Below, one piece after another: positions 42,671 to 50,922 of a stretch of 64,000 nt of DNA. This DNA comes from Paenibacillus baekrokdamisoli (GTDB lineage Bacteria; Bacillota; Bacilli; Paenibacillales; Paenibacillaceae), in the NCBI RefSeq assembly GCF_003945345.1, contig NZ_AP019308.1:2480001-2544000 (forward strand), given 5' to 3'. Made by a program: the position numbers and the translations under genes. The stretch's first letter is position 1; each line of letters opens with the position of its first letter. Under the pieces are notes generated by a model, which saw only the letters and a program-made list of their open reading frames with translations, was not told the origin of the DNA and did not search any database.

Positions 42671-43552
42671 TTATTCAGCTTTTTTTTGCTTAGCAAGCCA
42701 AGTTGTTAATTGATCAATTTCAGCGGCAGTCAACGTATCCTTGAAGGCAGGCATTTTACCAACTCCACCCTTACCATTGGTTACGATGTCGACAAGCTCC
42801 GCTTTCTTAAACTTATCTCCGATACCATGAAAGGAAGGAATTCCTGCGCTCTCATTACCTTTAAGATCTGCACCGTGACAAGAAACGCATTGCGCTTTCT
42901 TCGTAAGCTCTACAGCAGGGTCAGCTTTATCAACAAGCGGAACGTCCACTGCTGCTGCTTGACCTGGTGCTTCACCTTTTGCTGCTGCTTCACGTGCTCT
43001 CTCTTCCCGCAAAATATGCTCAGGAACCGTATTCGTTAACTCCAGCTCATGCTGGTAGTGAGACCACGATTGCTTAGTCAAATAAAATACGGAAATCAGG
43101 GACATGAACATCAGAATAGATGTGATTGGACGTCTGTAGAAGCGACGCTCTTTACCTGTATCCAAGAAAGGTGCAAGCAGCAGTGCACCAAATGCGATAC
43201 CCGGTACGCCAACTGTTCCTAGAACGACGTAATCTTTGGAAACATATTGTAATTTCAAAAATTGATACAGGAACAAGAAGTACCAGTCCGGCATAGGAAT
43301 AAACGCCGCATTCGTTGGATCTGCTGGGTAACCCAGCGGTGCCGGTTCCGAAATTGTCAGAACAAGGAATCCAACAAGTACAACGACGCCTACCATCCAC
43401 TCTTTCAGCAAGAAGTTCGGAATAAATGCTTCCGACTTTCCTGGGTAAGCGGAATAGTCTGGTGGTACTTTGCTTACCGGTACTGTCCGCTTACGAACCC
43501 GTGAATCACCAACGAATACGACTTTTTCGTTCGATTTGTGGCCATGTGCCAT
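42671..43552 (-). CDS. qcrC: Menaquinol:cytochrome c reductase cytochrome c subunit
   Basis: The fused subunit IV/cytochrome c component of the b6c complex, 293 residues. Residues 1-160 contain three membrane helices matching the subunit IV domain (MPDWYFLFLYQFLKLQYV). A charged Ala-rich linker is followed by a cytochrome c domain with haem site CVSCHGADLKGN and the axial Met in GVGKMPAF. It transfers electrons from the Rieske centre. The ATG at 43552 follows AGGAGG; a TTG at 43558 is too close to that site. Confidence 0.95.
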   Translation of the reverse strand: MAHGHKSNEKVVFVGDSRVRKRTVPVSKVPPDYSAYPGKSEAFIPNFLLKEWMVGVVVLVGFLVLTISEPAPLGYPADPTNAAFIPMPDWYFLFLYQFLKLQYVSKDYVVLGTVGVPGIAFGALLLAPFLDTGKERRFYRRPITSILMFMSLISVFYLTKQSWSHYQHELELTNTVPEHILREERAREAAAKGEAPGQAAAVDVPLVDKADPAVELTKKAQCVSCHGADLKGNESAGIPSFHGIGDKFKKAELVDIVTNGKGGVGKMPAFKDTLTAAEIDQLTTWLAKQKKAE

Positions 43553-43574
43553 TCGCAAAATGCCTCCTTTCGGC

Positions 43575-44246
43575 TTATAGTGGTCCCGAAATACCTTGCT
43601 TCCGGATCATAAAGAAATGCGCCGCTAGAAGCGCAAGGAGCGCGCCTGGCAGGAAGAAGACGTGAATCGCGAAGAAGCGTGTCAATGTTTCTGCTCCTAC
43701 GATTTCTCCACCTTGCATCAATTCTTTGATGTATGTACCAATGTAAGGTACGGATTCTGCAATTTGAATACCGACCTTTGTTGCAAAATAAGCTTTGTTA
43801 TCCCAAGGCAAGAGATATCCTGTGAAACCAAGTCCAAGCATGATGAAGAAAATAAGCATGCCGACAACCCAGTTCATTTCACGAGGAGCCTTGTACGATC
43901 CTGTAAAGAATACACGAAGTGTATGCAGGAACATCATAACGATTACGAGACTCGCACCCCAGTGATGCATACCGCGGACGATTCCGCCGAAAGCAACCTT
44001 GTGTTGAAGATAGTCAACGCTTTTGTAAGCATTGATGATATCCGGTACGAAATACATTGTAAGAAACATACCTGACAAAATTTGAATGACTGTAATGAAA
44101 AACGTCAATCCGCCAAAGCAGTACACGAAAGCGGAAAAGTGATGCGCAGGGTTAACGTGCTCTGGTACTTCGTGATCCGCGACGTCCCTCCACATCGGCG
44201 TAATATCAAGACGTTCGTCTATCCAGTTGTATACATTTTTAAACAT
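43575..44246 (-). CDS. qcrB: Menaquinol:cytochrome c reductase cytochrome b subunit
   Basis: A cytochrome b6-type membrane subunit of 223 residues. Four helices carry the haem ligands in GGIVRGMHHWGASLVIVMMFLH and in FAIHVFFLPGALLALLAAH. It includes a Cys at the position used for covalent haem attachment in related b6 proteins only weakly (YCFGGLTF). It is the second gene of the operon and forms the quinol-oxidising core with QcrC. Confidence 0.95.
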   Translation of the reverse strand: MFKNVYNWIDERLDITPMWRDVADHEVPEHVNPAHHFSAFVYCFGGLTFFITVIQILSGMFLTMYFVPDIINAYKSVDYLQHKVAFGGIVRGMHHWGASLVIVMMFLHTLRVFFTGSYKAPREMNWVVGMLIFFIMLGLGFTGYLLPWDNKAYFATKVGIQIAESVPYIGTYIKELMQGGEIVGAETLTRFFAIHVFFLPGALLALLAAHFFMIRKQGISGPL

Positions 44247-44263
44247 CTGAGCTACGCCTCCTT

Positions 44264-44794
44264 TTATACGCGTGTATTAGCTTTGACAGGACCGAGATAA
44301 ATCCAGCCTTTTTCAACCTTTAGATCGTACTCATCCAAAGGCTTTGGAGCTACAACCAAGTTCTTGCCATCCTTGGTATAGTGGGCTCCGTGACATGGAC
44401 AAACATACTCTTCATTCTTTTCTGTGTTCCATCCAATTGTACACCCTAAGTGCTTACATACTGGTGAGAGTGCAAAGGGAGTTCCTTTGTCATCTTTGGA
44501 AATCCACGCTGTCAATTCAGGGTCGCTTACGTACCAACCGTCAATCTGGTGAATTTGGAATTTAAACTCTTGCGGTTCCGTTGTTAGCTTGGATTCTTCG
44601 ACAACTTTAATCCAAGTACCACCGGCTTTCTTCGCCAGAATCGGGTCTACCGCAAACCGTATCATCGGGAGTGACATACCAGCAGCCATAAATGCTCCGG
44701 CACCTCCGAGTGTATACGACAAAAATTGACGACGGGACATTCCGCTTCGTTTCACCGGACGTTCTTTGGTTTCATGTTGTTCATGGTTACTCAT
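44264..44794 (-). CDS. qcrA: Menaquinol:cytochrome c reductase iron-sulphur subunit (Rieske)
   Basis: A 176-residue Rieske protein. A Tat-like start (MSRRQFLSYTLGGAGAFMAAG) gives a signal anchor. The 2Fe-2S cluster ligands are in CKHLGCTIGW and CPCHGAHY (C-x-H and C-x-x-H). It receives electrons from menaquinol and passes them to the cytochrome c domain of QcrC. First gene of qcrABC, with a good sigma-A promoter about 85 bp upstream. Confidence 0.96.
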   Translation of the reverse strand: MSNHEQHETKERPVKRSGMSRRQFLSYTLGGAGAFMAAGMSLPMIRFAVDPILAKKAGGTWIKVVEESKLTTEPQEFKFQIHQIDGWYVSDPELTAWISKDDKGTPFALSPVCKHLGCTIGWNTEKNEEYVCPCHGAHYTKDGKNLVVAPKPLDEYDLKVEKGWIYLGPVKANTRV

Positions 44795-44876
44795 CTTCTG
44801 TTCTACCCCCTTTGCTGAGCCATATCTTGTGTTCTGCCGGAGAAGGCAAAACGTACGACAAACTAGGACATTACTT

Positions 44877-44905
44877 ATAATAGCCTAGGTATTTTAGAGC
44901 GTCAA
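44877..44905 (-). promoter_or_regulatory. Sigma-A promoter of qcrABC
   Basis: TTGACG, 17-bp spacer, TATTAT on the minus strand (-35 44900-44905; -10 44877-44882). Confidence 0.85.
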
Positions 44906-45041
44906 GAATATGGCGGGTAATTTAAACAACGGATCAAAAAGCGTTCTTTAATTTGTTCGTATTTTGTCACAATTGACCTTGTCTGGCATTTGTTTTTCCC
45001 ATTCAAGCGTCACCTTATGCAAAAGATGCTGGAATTACCTC

Positions 45042-45464
45042 TTAAGCTCGTCCCAGCCATAATGTTCGAACAGCCTCACTTACAGCTGGCGCGCTTGGCA
45101 AGACATCACCATTCTCCAGTCCTATAACCATGTCTGCGGAGATGGGTTTATCTTGATCCGGAGCTTGGAATGCCGCTGCTATAATAACGTACCGAAAACC
45201 TACCTGCTTCAAACTTGAGCAAAGAACTGCCAATTGCTCATTTGCACCATCATCCCACTTTACGTAATGGCAAGCTGGATAAACAACAACTCTTCCTTTG
45301 AAAGGGCCTTCAATTAAATCGAGAACATCTCGCAAATTCTCCAGCACAGCTGTTGCCTCATGCGGCATTTCTGAACCAGATAAACCTGTCAACGGAAGGA
45401 TAGCTGTATCCAAATAGGGCTGAAGCTCTGCCCATTGCTCAGCGCTAAGGTCACTGAATTTCAT
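45042..45464 (-). CDS. ypiF: DUF2487 protein YpiF
   Basis: A 140-residue soluble protein of unknown function beginning MKFSDLSAEQWAELQPYLDT, with VVVYPACHYVKWDDG near residue 75. It is found directly before qcrABC in Bacillus and here. The ATG at 45464 follows GGTGAAACG; a start 12 codons upstream has no clear site. No catalytic motif is recognised. Confidence 0.82.
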   Translation of the reverse strand: MKFSDLSAEQWAELQPYLDTAILPLTGLSGSEMPHEATAVLENLRDVLDLIEGPFKGRVVVYPACHYVKWDDGANEQLAVLCSSLKQVGFRYVIIAAAFQAPDQDKPISADMVIGLENGDVLPSAPAVSEAVRTLWLGRA

Positions 45465-45537
45465 CGTTTCACCAGTCCTTGAGTCATCATTTTCTTTCAA
45501 AACATCTGTATTCTACTATCCTACCACAATCCTCCAA

Positions 45538-45592
45538 ACAAAAAAACGACCCGCAACCATACTCGGAGCATTCTCCGAGCGGAAGCAGGTCT
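45538..45592 (-). terminator. Terminator of the IDEAL-protein gene
   Basis: An inner perfect hairpin CTCGGAG/CTCCGAG nested in an outer GACC..GGTC pairing, followed by seven T on the minus strand, placed between this small gene and ypiF. Confidence 0.8.
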
Positions 45593-45615
45593 TCATGAGC
45601 CGTTCTCATAGATCC

Positions 45616-45798
45616 TTATACATTTAAGGCCTTCAATTCGTCTGTCAAGCGACGGAACGTATCCTTATCCCCGGATGCTAACGCTTTATCAATCGCTTGA
45701 TACAATCGGTCCGAGCGAAATTTAAGCACGGCCTCATCAAGTGTCATCTCAGCAGCAAGTCCGAGCATCGCTTCGTACGAGACTTTCATTTTATCCAT
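45616..45798 (-). CDS. IDEAL-domain small protein
   Basis: A 60-residue protein. Its second half (VLKFRSDRLYQAIDKALASG and the RLTDEL segment) is the IDEAL domain. In Bacillus this domain ends YpiB, whose larger N-terminal UPF0302 domain is missing here, although the gene is in the ypiB position next to ypiF. IDEAL domains are also found in proteins that bind regulators. The ATG at 45798 has GGAGGTG upstream. Confidence 0.8.
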   Translation of the reverse strand: MDKMKVSYEAMLGLAAEMTLDEAVLKFRSDRLYQAIDKALASGDKDTFRRLTDELKALNV

Positions 45799-45821
45799 AG
45801 GATACACCTCCACCACGGCGT

Positions 45822-46087
45822 TTAAGAGATCCTATATTCGTTTTCTTGCGCCACTTGAGCTTTCCATCGTCCATCTTTTCGTTGCCAATCGTCTTCTTGT
45901 CCGGATTCTGTTGACGACTTTAGCAGGCGATCCAAGAGAAAGCGTATAGGTGTCATTCCTGTAATGATTTCTAGCGAGAGCGAACCGGCTCTACTAAAGC
46001 ATATTCAAAAACAGCCGCTCCGCTAGGACGTTGGCCCCTGTCAATGATGAATGTGTTCTTGCCTATGTGATAGATACCACTAGCTAT
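45822..46087 (-). other. Possible frameshifted gene remnant or short CDS
   Basis: Two minus-strand frames look protein-like. 46087-45971 reads GIYHIGKNTFIIDRGQRPSG followed by AAVFEYALVEPVRSR and a stop, without a start codon. A shifted frame continues SLSLEIITGMTPIRFLLDRL and a charged tail, ending at 45822. Joined by one frameshift they would form one piece of about 80 residues. The second could also be a 44-codon gene from ATG 45956 with a weak ribosome site. No family is recognised. Confidence 0.3.
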
Positions 46088-47291
46088 TCAAAATAATGGT
46101 ATCATCATCTATGCTCAGGCCAGCCACGATAGATTTGCCCATTGGCGTCATTCGAATAACCTGTCGCTGCTCGTTATGCTCGCCAATCCGCAGGATGCCA
46201 AGATGCATCATCATCCCAATCAAGCGTTGTTCGATGATCGTCTCTGGTTGATCATAATAGAAAGGTTTTATGTAAGGCGTCAGAGCAAGGGTCAATGTTT
46301 CTGCATTCACCCAGTGTTGTGAGAGCTTATCGATCCAGTGAACAATCGATTTTATATTCGGAATCGGCCCTCTATATAACCTTATCCAGAACTGATAGAT
46401 CTTGTCCGGCTGCTCCGGAATACGATGCGTCTGCCTCTCCTTGCCAAGAGCTGTCAATGTAAGGAATCTGCTGGTTTCTTCGATCCATCCTTTGAAATAG
46501 CAATAATCATATAGAAGCGCAAGTCGATTCGGATAATCTTTTATCCGTCTGCCATAACCGAATCGCCATTCCCCGCGAGCAGGAAGCTGTTCTTTCACGC
46601 CGAATAAGTCAAGAATTTGCAAAATATTTCGTCTGTACATTACCCCATCTGAGGTTAAAGGAATTTCATTGTGTTGGATGTAATGAAGCAGTTGGAGGAC
46701 ATCATCACCCATCAATAACTGCTCATCCCGGTAAGCATCCGGTTCACCATCTGCATAAGTGACCTGAGAAACAAATCGACGTTCCATCGTAGCCTTGAAA
46801 CGTTCCTTCAAATCGGTTGGTACTTGGAATAAGTAGCGGTTATGTCCCGCGAAGCCATTGAACAGCCACCCATATTGCTTAAACCTAGCTATTGTCTCTC
46901 TTGGTCCCGTCTCCGGTATTTGTTTTTCTTTTGTCGCTTTCATACGCTTGGTACTTTTCTTTTGCGCTGTTTTATGGCTAATTACTTGTTCAGAAGAAAC
47001 TGATTCTGACTCTACCGAGCTCACTCCAAATTTACTTTGTTGTACACGCGCGACAAGTTCTTCTAAGCTGAAGGCATCTCTGGCGTCAAATAGCAGCGAA
47101 TTTATGAACCGCAAATCTTCTAGTTTCATCCCGCCGATTTGCGCTTCAAACACATCCCTGCGATTAACCGTTGATAAAATAGACTGGATCAAATCGTTTT
47201 TCGAATTCCCATTGCATTCACAATGATACGTTGTCGCAATTCGGCTTAGCTGTCCAATATCGGCGTAACTAAGCATGTCCGCCAAATTCAT
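46080..47291 (-). CDS. Protein of unknown function, possibly DNA-binding
   Basis: A 403-residue soluble protein that I do not recognise. The N-terminal 85 residues (MNLADMLSYADIGQLSRIAT, with CECNGNSKNDLIQSIL) resemble a SAP/XPB-like helical domain that senses DNA. A basic, Ser/Lys-rich linker follows, then a helical and mixed region with winged-helix-like tail (GMMMHLGILRIGEHNEQRQV, IRMTPMGKSIV). The ATG at 47291 follows GGAGGGCGG; the frame stays open further upstream to 47528 but that part overlaps the phosphatase gene and has no better site. It lies where Bacillus has ypiA and aroE. Confidence 0.6.
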   Translation of the reverse strand: MNLADMLSYADIGQLSRIATTYHCECNGNSKNDLIQSILSTVNRRDVFEAQIGGMKLEDLRFINSLLFDARDAFSLEELVARVQQSKFGVSSVESESVSSEQVISHKTAQKKSTKRMKATKEKQIPETGPRETIARFKQYGWLFNGFAGHNRYLFQVPTDLKERFKATMERRFVSQVTYADGEPDAYRDEQLLMGDDVLQLLHYIQHNEIPLTSDGVMYRRNILQILDLFGVKEQLPARGEWRFGYGRRIKDYPNRLALLYDYCYFKGWIEETSRFLTLTALGKERQTHRIPEQPDKIYQFWIRLYRGPIPNIKSIVHWIDKLSQHWVNAETLTLALTPYIKPFYYDQPETIIEQRLIGMMMHLGILRIGEHNEQRQVIRMTPMGKSIVAGLSIDDDTIILNS

Positions 47292-47368
47292 CTTCCGCCC
47301 TCCGTTCCCGGTTCCGCTTGCAGGTTTACTATCATTATTGGAAGATTCACGGAATTTATAACCTATGA

Positions 47369-47402
47369 AAATAAAAAAGCCGCTTAGAACCGCGAATGCG
47401 GC
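47369..47402 (-). terminator. Terminator after the histidine phosphatase gene
   Basis: GCCGC pairs with GCGGC around a 14-nt loop, followed by TTTTTTATTTT on the minus strand. It lies between the two genes and supports the start chosen for the downstream protein. Confidence 0.7.
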
Positions 47403-47430
47403 AAGCAGCTGATCGTTATATCGTGGTGAT

Positions 47431-48018
47431 TTATTTTTGTAGCTGTTCCAAATGACGGGTGCAATTATGAAGCAACGCTGACCATTTGTTGTTGTCATTC
47501 TGCATAATGGAGAAAGAGAGATTACCAATCGGCTTATCCTCTAGTTCAGCACACATCCCTTTGAGTAATTGAGCTAGCAGGCTGCCATGTGATACAACAA
47601 GGAGATTGCGAGTCGGCTCCTTTACAGCAGCTTCGTCTACGAAGGATAGAGCGCGTCCGCGTACTGTTTCATCCGATTCTTGCCCACTTTCGGATTTGCG
47701 CCAATTGACTCCCCACCTTCTCAGCCGCTCCTCTTCCGTTGTCCCTTCAATTTCACCAAAGAAGCGTTCACGCAGCCTCACTTCACTAGGTAAGAGTGGA
47801 ATATTTAGCTTAGCGGCTATGATTCGCGCAGTATCGTAAGCACGACTCAGATCACTTGAAATGATAGCATCCCATTGCATCGTATCATGACTTAGCCTAT
47901 CCGCTAAAGCATGAGCCTGACGGATCCCTTCATCATTTAGCGGCGTATCCGTCTGCCCTTGAATTTTACCTAACGCATTCCAATCCGTTTTACCATGGCG
48001 AATAAGTCCTAGCCGCAA
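47431..48018 (-). CDS. Histidine phosphatase family protein (phosphoglycerate-mutase-like)
   Basis: A 195-residue enzyme. The catalytic LIRHGKTDWN starts at residue 5, with LRERFFGEIEG and the second His in VVSHGSLLAQLLKG. The fold hydrolyses phosphate esters; the substrate is not predictable (alternatives include alpha-ribazole phosphatase or GpmB-like enzymes). It is a single gene between the sigma/anti-sigma terminator and the unknown 403-residue protein. Confidence 0.88.
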   Translation of the reverse strand: MRLGLIRHGKTDWNALGKIQGQTDTPLNDEGIRQAHALADRLSHDTMQWDAIISSDLSRAYDTARIIAAKLNIPLLPSEVRLRERFFGEIEGTTEEERLRRWGVNWRKSESGQESDETVRGRALSFVDEAAVKEPTRNLLVVSHGSLLAQLLKGMCAELEDKPIGNLSFSIMQNDNNKWSALLHNCTRHLEQLQK

Positions 48019-48044
48019 ACTAAATCCCCTCTTTCCTTTTAAGC

Positions 48045-48079
48045 TATTAAAAATGAAAAATCTCCAGCAGGTGCTGGAG
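48045..48079 (-). terminator. Terminator of the sigma/anti-sigma operon
   Basis: CTCCAGC/GCTGGAG, a perfect 7-bp stem with a 4-nt loop, followed by ATTTTTCATTTTT on the minus strand. Confidence 0.85.
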
Positions 48080-48103
48080 TAAAAACAATACTTATAGGAT
48101 ACG

Positions 48104-48706
48104 TCAATTTCGCGTTCGCGAAAACCAATTTAATATGAGCAATGTCATAATGATACCCAGTAAAGACAATGCGACCCAGTATTGAGGGACTGTCGGTACG
48201 ATATTCAGAAGGATTGGATCGCTTATGCTAGCGACCGGTACATCGGCATAAAAATCAGCACCGATTAAAGAAACATCACTCGCCGCATTGGCTGTTTCAA
48301 TGAGTCCCGTTAACTTGGCTACCTCGACGGAAGAAGAGTTGTTATAGCCTGTAAGCAAGTAAAATAATCCACTAACGAAAATAGCCATGCAGCATGCAAC
48401 AATTGCCGTCACATTACGTCGAAAAGACTTTGAGAATTGATAGCTGCGACTTGATACAGGTATGAGCCAAGATTCTTCTGCATAGATTCGATCCATAACC
48501 CCATGATTAACATGATCAATTGGACCAATTTCATCCTCATTCTCCGAAAAAAAGCGAATAAGCTGCTCGCTTTCCTCCCAAATTCGGAATTCTTCCCTAC
48601 AGGTTTCACAATAATCTAGATGATCGTCAATAGTCATTCTTTCTTCGCCATCTTCGATCAAATCCCAATAGGCACCAAACGATTGTTGAACTTCGAGGCA
48701 TTTCAT
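48104..48706 (-). CDS. Membrane anti-sigma factor with zinc-finger-like motif
   Basis: A 200-residue protein. An N-terminal zf-HC2 domain (HLDYCETCREEF, the H-x3-C-x2-C motif at residues 29-36) binds the sigma factor. A membrane helix (VTAIVACCMAIFVSGLFYLL, near residue 105) and a second hydrophobic stretch at the C-terminus (YWVALSLLGIIMTLLILNW) frame a roughly 60-residue external part. The start overlaps the stop of the ECF sigma gene (ATGA), the standard coupling of such pairs. The two membrane segments differ from the one-helix RsiW type. Confidence 0.85.
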   Translation of the reverse strand: MKCLEVQQSFGAYWDLIEDGEERMTIDDHLDYCETCREEFRIWEESEQLIRFFSENEDEIGPIDHVNHGVMDRIYAEESWLIPVSSRSYQFSKSFRRNVTAIVACCMAIFVSGLFYLLTGYNNSSSVEVAKLTGLIETANAASDVSLIGADFYADVPVASISDPILLNIVPTVPQYWVALSLLGIIMTLLILNWFSRTRN

Positions 48707-49299
48707 CTCATTTTCATCCCCTCGTATTCCTCCAGCAATGGTGATTCGCCGAAATACGGTTCTAGTTGTACCTTTACACTGCTGCGGGCCCTGAAAAGAA
48801 GTGATTTCACAGAGCTTACTGTTTGACCCAAAATACTGGCTATCTCCTGATAATCCAACTGGTCATATTCTCGAAGAATGAGCGCTGAGCGCTGCTTCTC
48901 AGGCAAACTATTGATTGCCTCTCGAACCATCATCATTCGTTCACTTTGCAGTAAACGCTGCTCTGGCACTGTATCTGGCGGTGCAATCGGTATGTATCCA
49001 ACTTCGTCGAGTGATATATTTCCTGCTTTTTGCTTACGCAGTTCACTAAGTACCGTATTCCTTGCTATTGTGTACAACCATGTGGAGTATGTAGCATCGA
49101 CTTCGCGGAATGAATGCAAGCTGCGATAGGCTTTATAAAAGGTTTCCGAGCATAAATCTTCCGCCAAGAGCTCAAGTTTCGCACTCTTTAGCATGTGATA
49201 GATAAAGGCAAGGATCTTTCGCTGATAGCGCCGCATCAGTTCCGAGTATAGCTGTATATTACCGTCTTTAATTTCACGTATAAGTTGCGAATCGGTCAT
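48703..49299 (-). CDS. ECF-family RNA polymerase sigma factor
   Basis: A 198-residue sigma-70 family member. Region 2 (LAEDLCSETFYKAYRSLHSF, TYSTWLYTIARNTVLSELRK) and region 4 (LPEKQRSALILREYDQLDYQ with the QEIASILG helix-turn-helix) are complete; regions 1 and 3 are absent, as in extracytoplasmic-function sigma factors. It is coupled to the membrane anti-sigma downstream. AAGGAGGA precedes the ATG. A possible self-regulated promoter lies at 49352-49382 (CAACTT, then CGGTA), but this is weak. The signal is unknown. Confidence 0.9.
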   Translation of the reverse strand: MTDSQLIREIKDGNIQLYSELMRRYQRKILAFIYHMLKSAKLELLAEDLCSETFYKAYRSLHSFREVDATYSTWLYTIARNTVLSELRKQKAGNISLDEVGYIPIAPPDTVPEQRLLQSERMMMVREAINSLPEKQRSALILREYDQLDYQEIASILGQTVSSVKSLLFRARSSVKVQLEPYFGESPLLEEYEGMKMR

Positions 49300-49826
49300 T
49301 ACGGGCGATCCTCCTTGGCCTTAGGAGTAATCCCAGTTCGGTATGACTTAAACATTGTACCGAAGCAGGAGAAAAAAGTTGCGCATTCTTTCAAAAAAAT
49401 ATATCAAGAAAAAAACGGCTGGCGCTGCGCGTGAACCGATTATGGAAATGATCCTTGTTCGATTGTTAGTTATCCTATTATTAAAAGTCTATACCTATGC
49501 TATAAATTCGAGAAATGCGACCAAAATCCTGCTTCTTTCGACATTGGATAACATTCCCTTATTTTTACATTCATGTACATCTATTGTAACATAGCTGCTT
49601 CTTATCTTCGATAAAAAAATTCCAAAGATTATCCCTATTATATTCTAGACGAGACTCAGCCTGACTAAGTTCCAAATTAAACAAAAAAAAGACCGCCCTG
49701 ATAAAGGGCGGCCCGCACAAAGTGCGAAGGATTAGGATAGGAGTGGAGAGAAACCATACTGTACTTTTATTATATGTATACGTTTTCATTTTGTCAACAA
49801 GCGTTTTCATAAATCATATAAAATTT
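49300..49826. other. AT-rich intergenic region between tyrA and the sigma factor gene
   Basis: About 530 bp without a convincing gene. It holds the tyrA terminator (49683-49711), a short palindrome CGCACTTTGTGCG next to it, and AT-rich DNA. Open frames of 60-80 codons on both strands here have no ribosome site or recognisable domain. Aligned Bacillus genomes carry aroE at this place; it is not here. Confidence 0.6.
49683..49711 (-). terminator. Terminator of the aromatic supraoperon
   Basis: CCGCCCT pairs perfectly with AGGGCGG (5-nt loop), followed by TC and eight T on the minus strand. It lies after tyrA and ends the aro-trp-his-tyr unit. Confidence 0.92.
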
Positions 49827-50918
49827 TTAAAAATGAACAGAATATCCGATTTTGTCCAGCTTGTCTACTGCACGATCCAAATCCTCTTGGGTACGGAAAG
49901 ATAATCTTAGAACGCCTGGTACATCTTCTCTGCTTTCAATGATTTGAATATTACTGAGGTTAATCGAACTGTTACCGAGCTCAGTTGCAACTTTTCCGAT
50001 TATGCCTGGATGATCAGGTACATCCACATAACATTCGTAGATGGAGTGAATCATGCCTTTACGGCGCTCTGGCAGCTGACCGCGAAATTGTCCCGCTTCC
50101 TTGAATGCAAGCTCAATACGATCCCCGTCCTGCTCCTCAAGCATACGAATGAACGTTGAAGTCCCTTCATTCCAATCTTTGAGCAGTCTTAGCAGTACTT
50201 TTCGGTTATCGACTAGGATGTCGCGCCAAACAATGGGATCACTCGATGCAATACGTGTAATATCGCGGAAGCCTCCTGCTGCAAGAACACAGTAAAGCTC
50301 ATTGGTATTACTGTAAGCTCGAATTTGGTTGACCAGCGCAACCGCAATAATATGCGGAAGATGACTGATCGCACCAACAATCTCATCATGCTCTTCTGGA
50401 CTAACCTGAATAATATGAGCTTTCGTGTGCTTTAGAAGCTCGATCAGCTTATCCACTTCCTGCTGATTCGTATCGGGGTCAGGCGTAATCACGTAAAAAG
50501 CATTTTCGAATAAATAGACGGAAGCCGCTTCTACTCCAGACTGCTCCTTCCCTGCCATCGGATGACCACCGATAAACGTTGCTCCCTCAAGTTGAACTTG
50601 TTTAGCACTTGCTGCAACCGATGCCTTCGTGCTTCCAACATCCGTTACAATACATCCTGGCTTCAGCTGCAATGAGCTAAGCTCACGTACATACTGATCC
50701 AGATTCCCTACAGGAACACATAAAAAAATAAAATCCGCGCCTTCTGCGGCCTCGCGCATAGACGTTGTCGCATAATCGACAACGCCCCGCTCGAGGTACT
50801 TGGCTGCGGATGATTCACGTATGGAATGACCAACGACAGTGAGTCCTGGCTTGCCCTTAAAGCAAAGCGCAAGCGAGCCGCCAATCAAACCGACGCCAAA
50901 TATCGCAATTTTCGTCAT
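49827..50918 (-). CDS. tyrA: Prephenate dehydrogenase
   Basis: A 363-residue enzyme converting prephenate to 4-hydroxyphenylpyruvate with NAD. The Rossmann motif GVGLIGGSLALCF is at the start, and HLPHIIAVALVNQI and GGHPMAGKEQSGVEAA are catalytic-site segments. A C-terminal ACT domain (VDVPDHPGIIGKVATELG, near residue 300) suggests feedback by tyrosine. It is the last gene of the supraoperon, 4 bp after hisC. Confidence 0.95.
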   Translation of the reverse strand: MTKIAIFGVGLIGGSLALCFKGKPGLTVVGHSIRESSAAKYLERGVVDYATTSMREAAEGADFIFLCVPVGNLDQYVRELSSLQLKPGCIVTDVGSTKASVAASAKQVQLEGATFIGGHPMAGKEQSGVEAASVYLFENAFYVITPDPDTNQQEVDKLIELLKHTKAHIIQVSPEEHDEIVGAISHLPHIIAVALVNQIRAYSNTNELYCVLAAGGFRDITRIASSDPIVWRDILVDNRKVLLRLLKDWNEGTSTFIRMLEEQDGDRIELAFKEAGQFRGQLPERRKGMIHSIYECYVDVPDHPGIIGKVATELGNSSINLSNIQIIESREDVPGVLRLSFRTQEDLDRAVDKLDKIGYSVHF

Positions 50919-50922
50919 AATA

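Noticed and set aside
44953..44972. Rex-like half site upstream of qcrABC
   Set aside because: Only one TTGTGA half is good and it lies upstream of the promoter; the second half does not match.
47292..47528. Extended start of the 403-residue protein
   Set aside because: The extension crosses a terminator and overlaps the phosphatase gene; the ATG at 47291 has a good ribosome site.
49355..49594. 79-codon plus-strand ORF in the tyrA-sigma gap
   Set aside because: No ribosome site, biased basic composition and AT-rich setting; likely chance.
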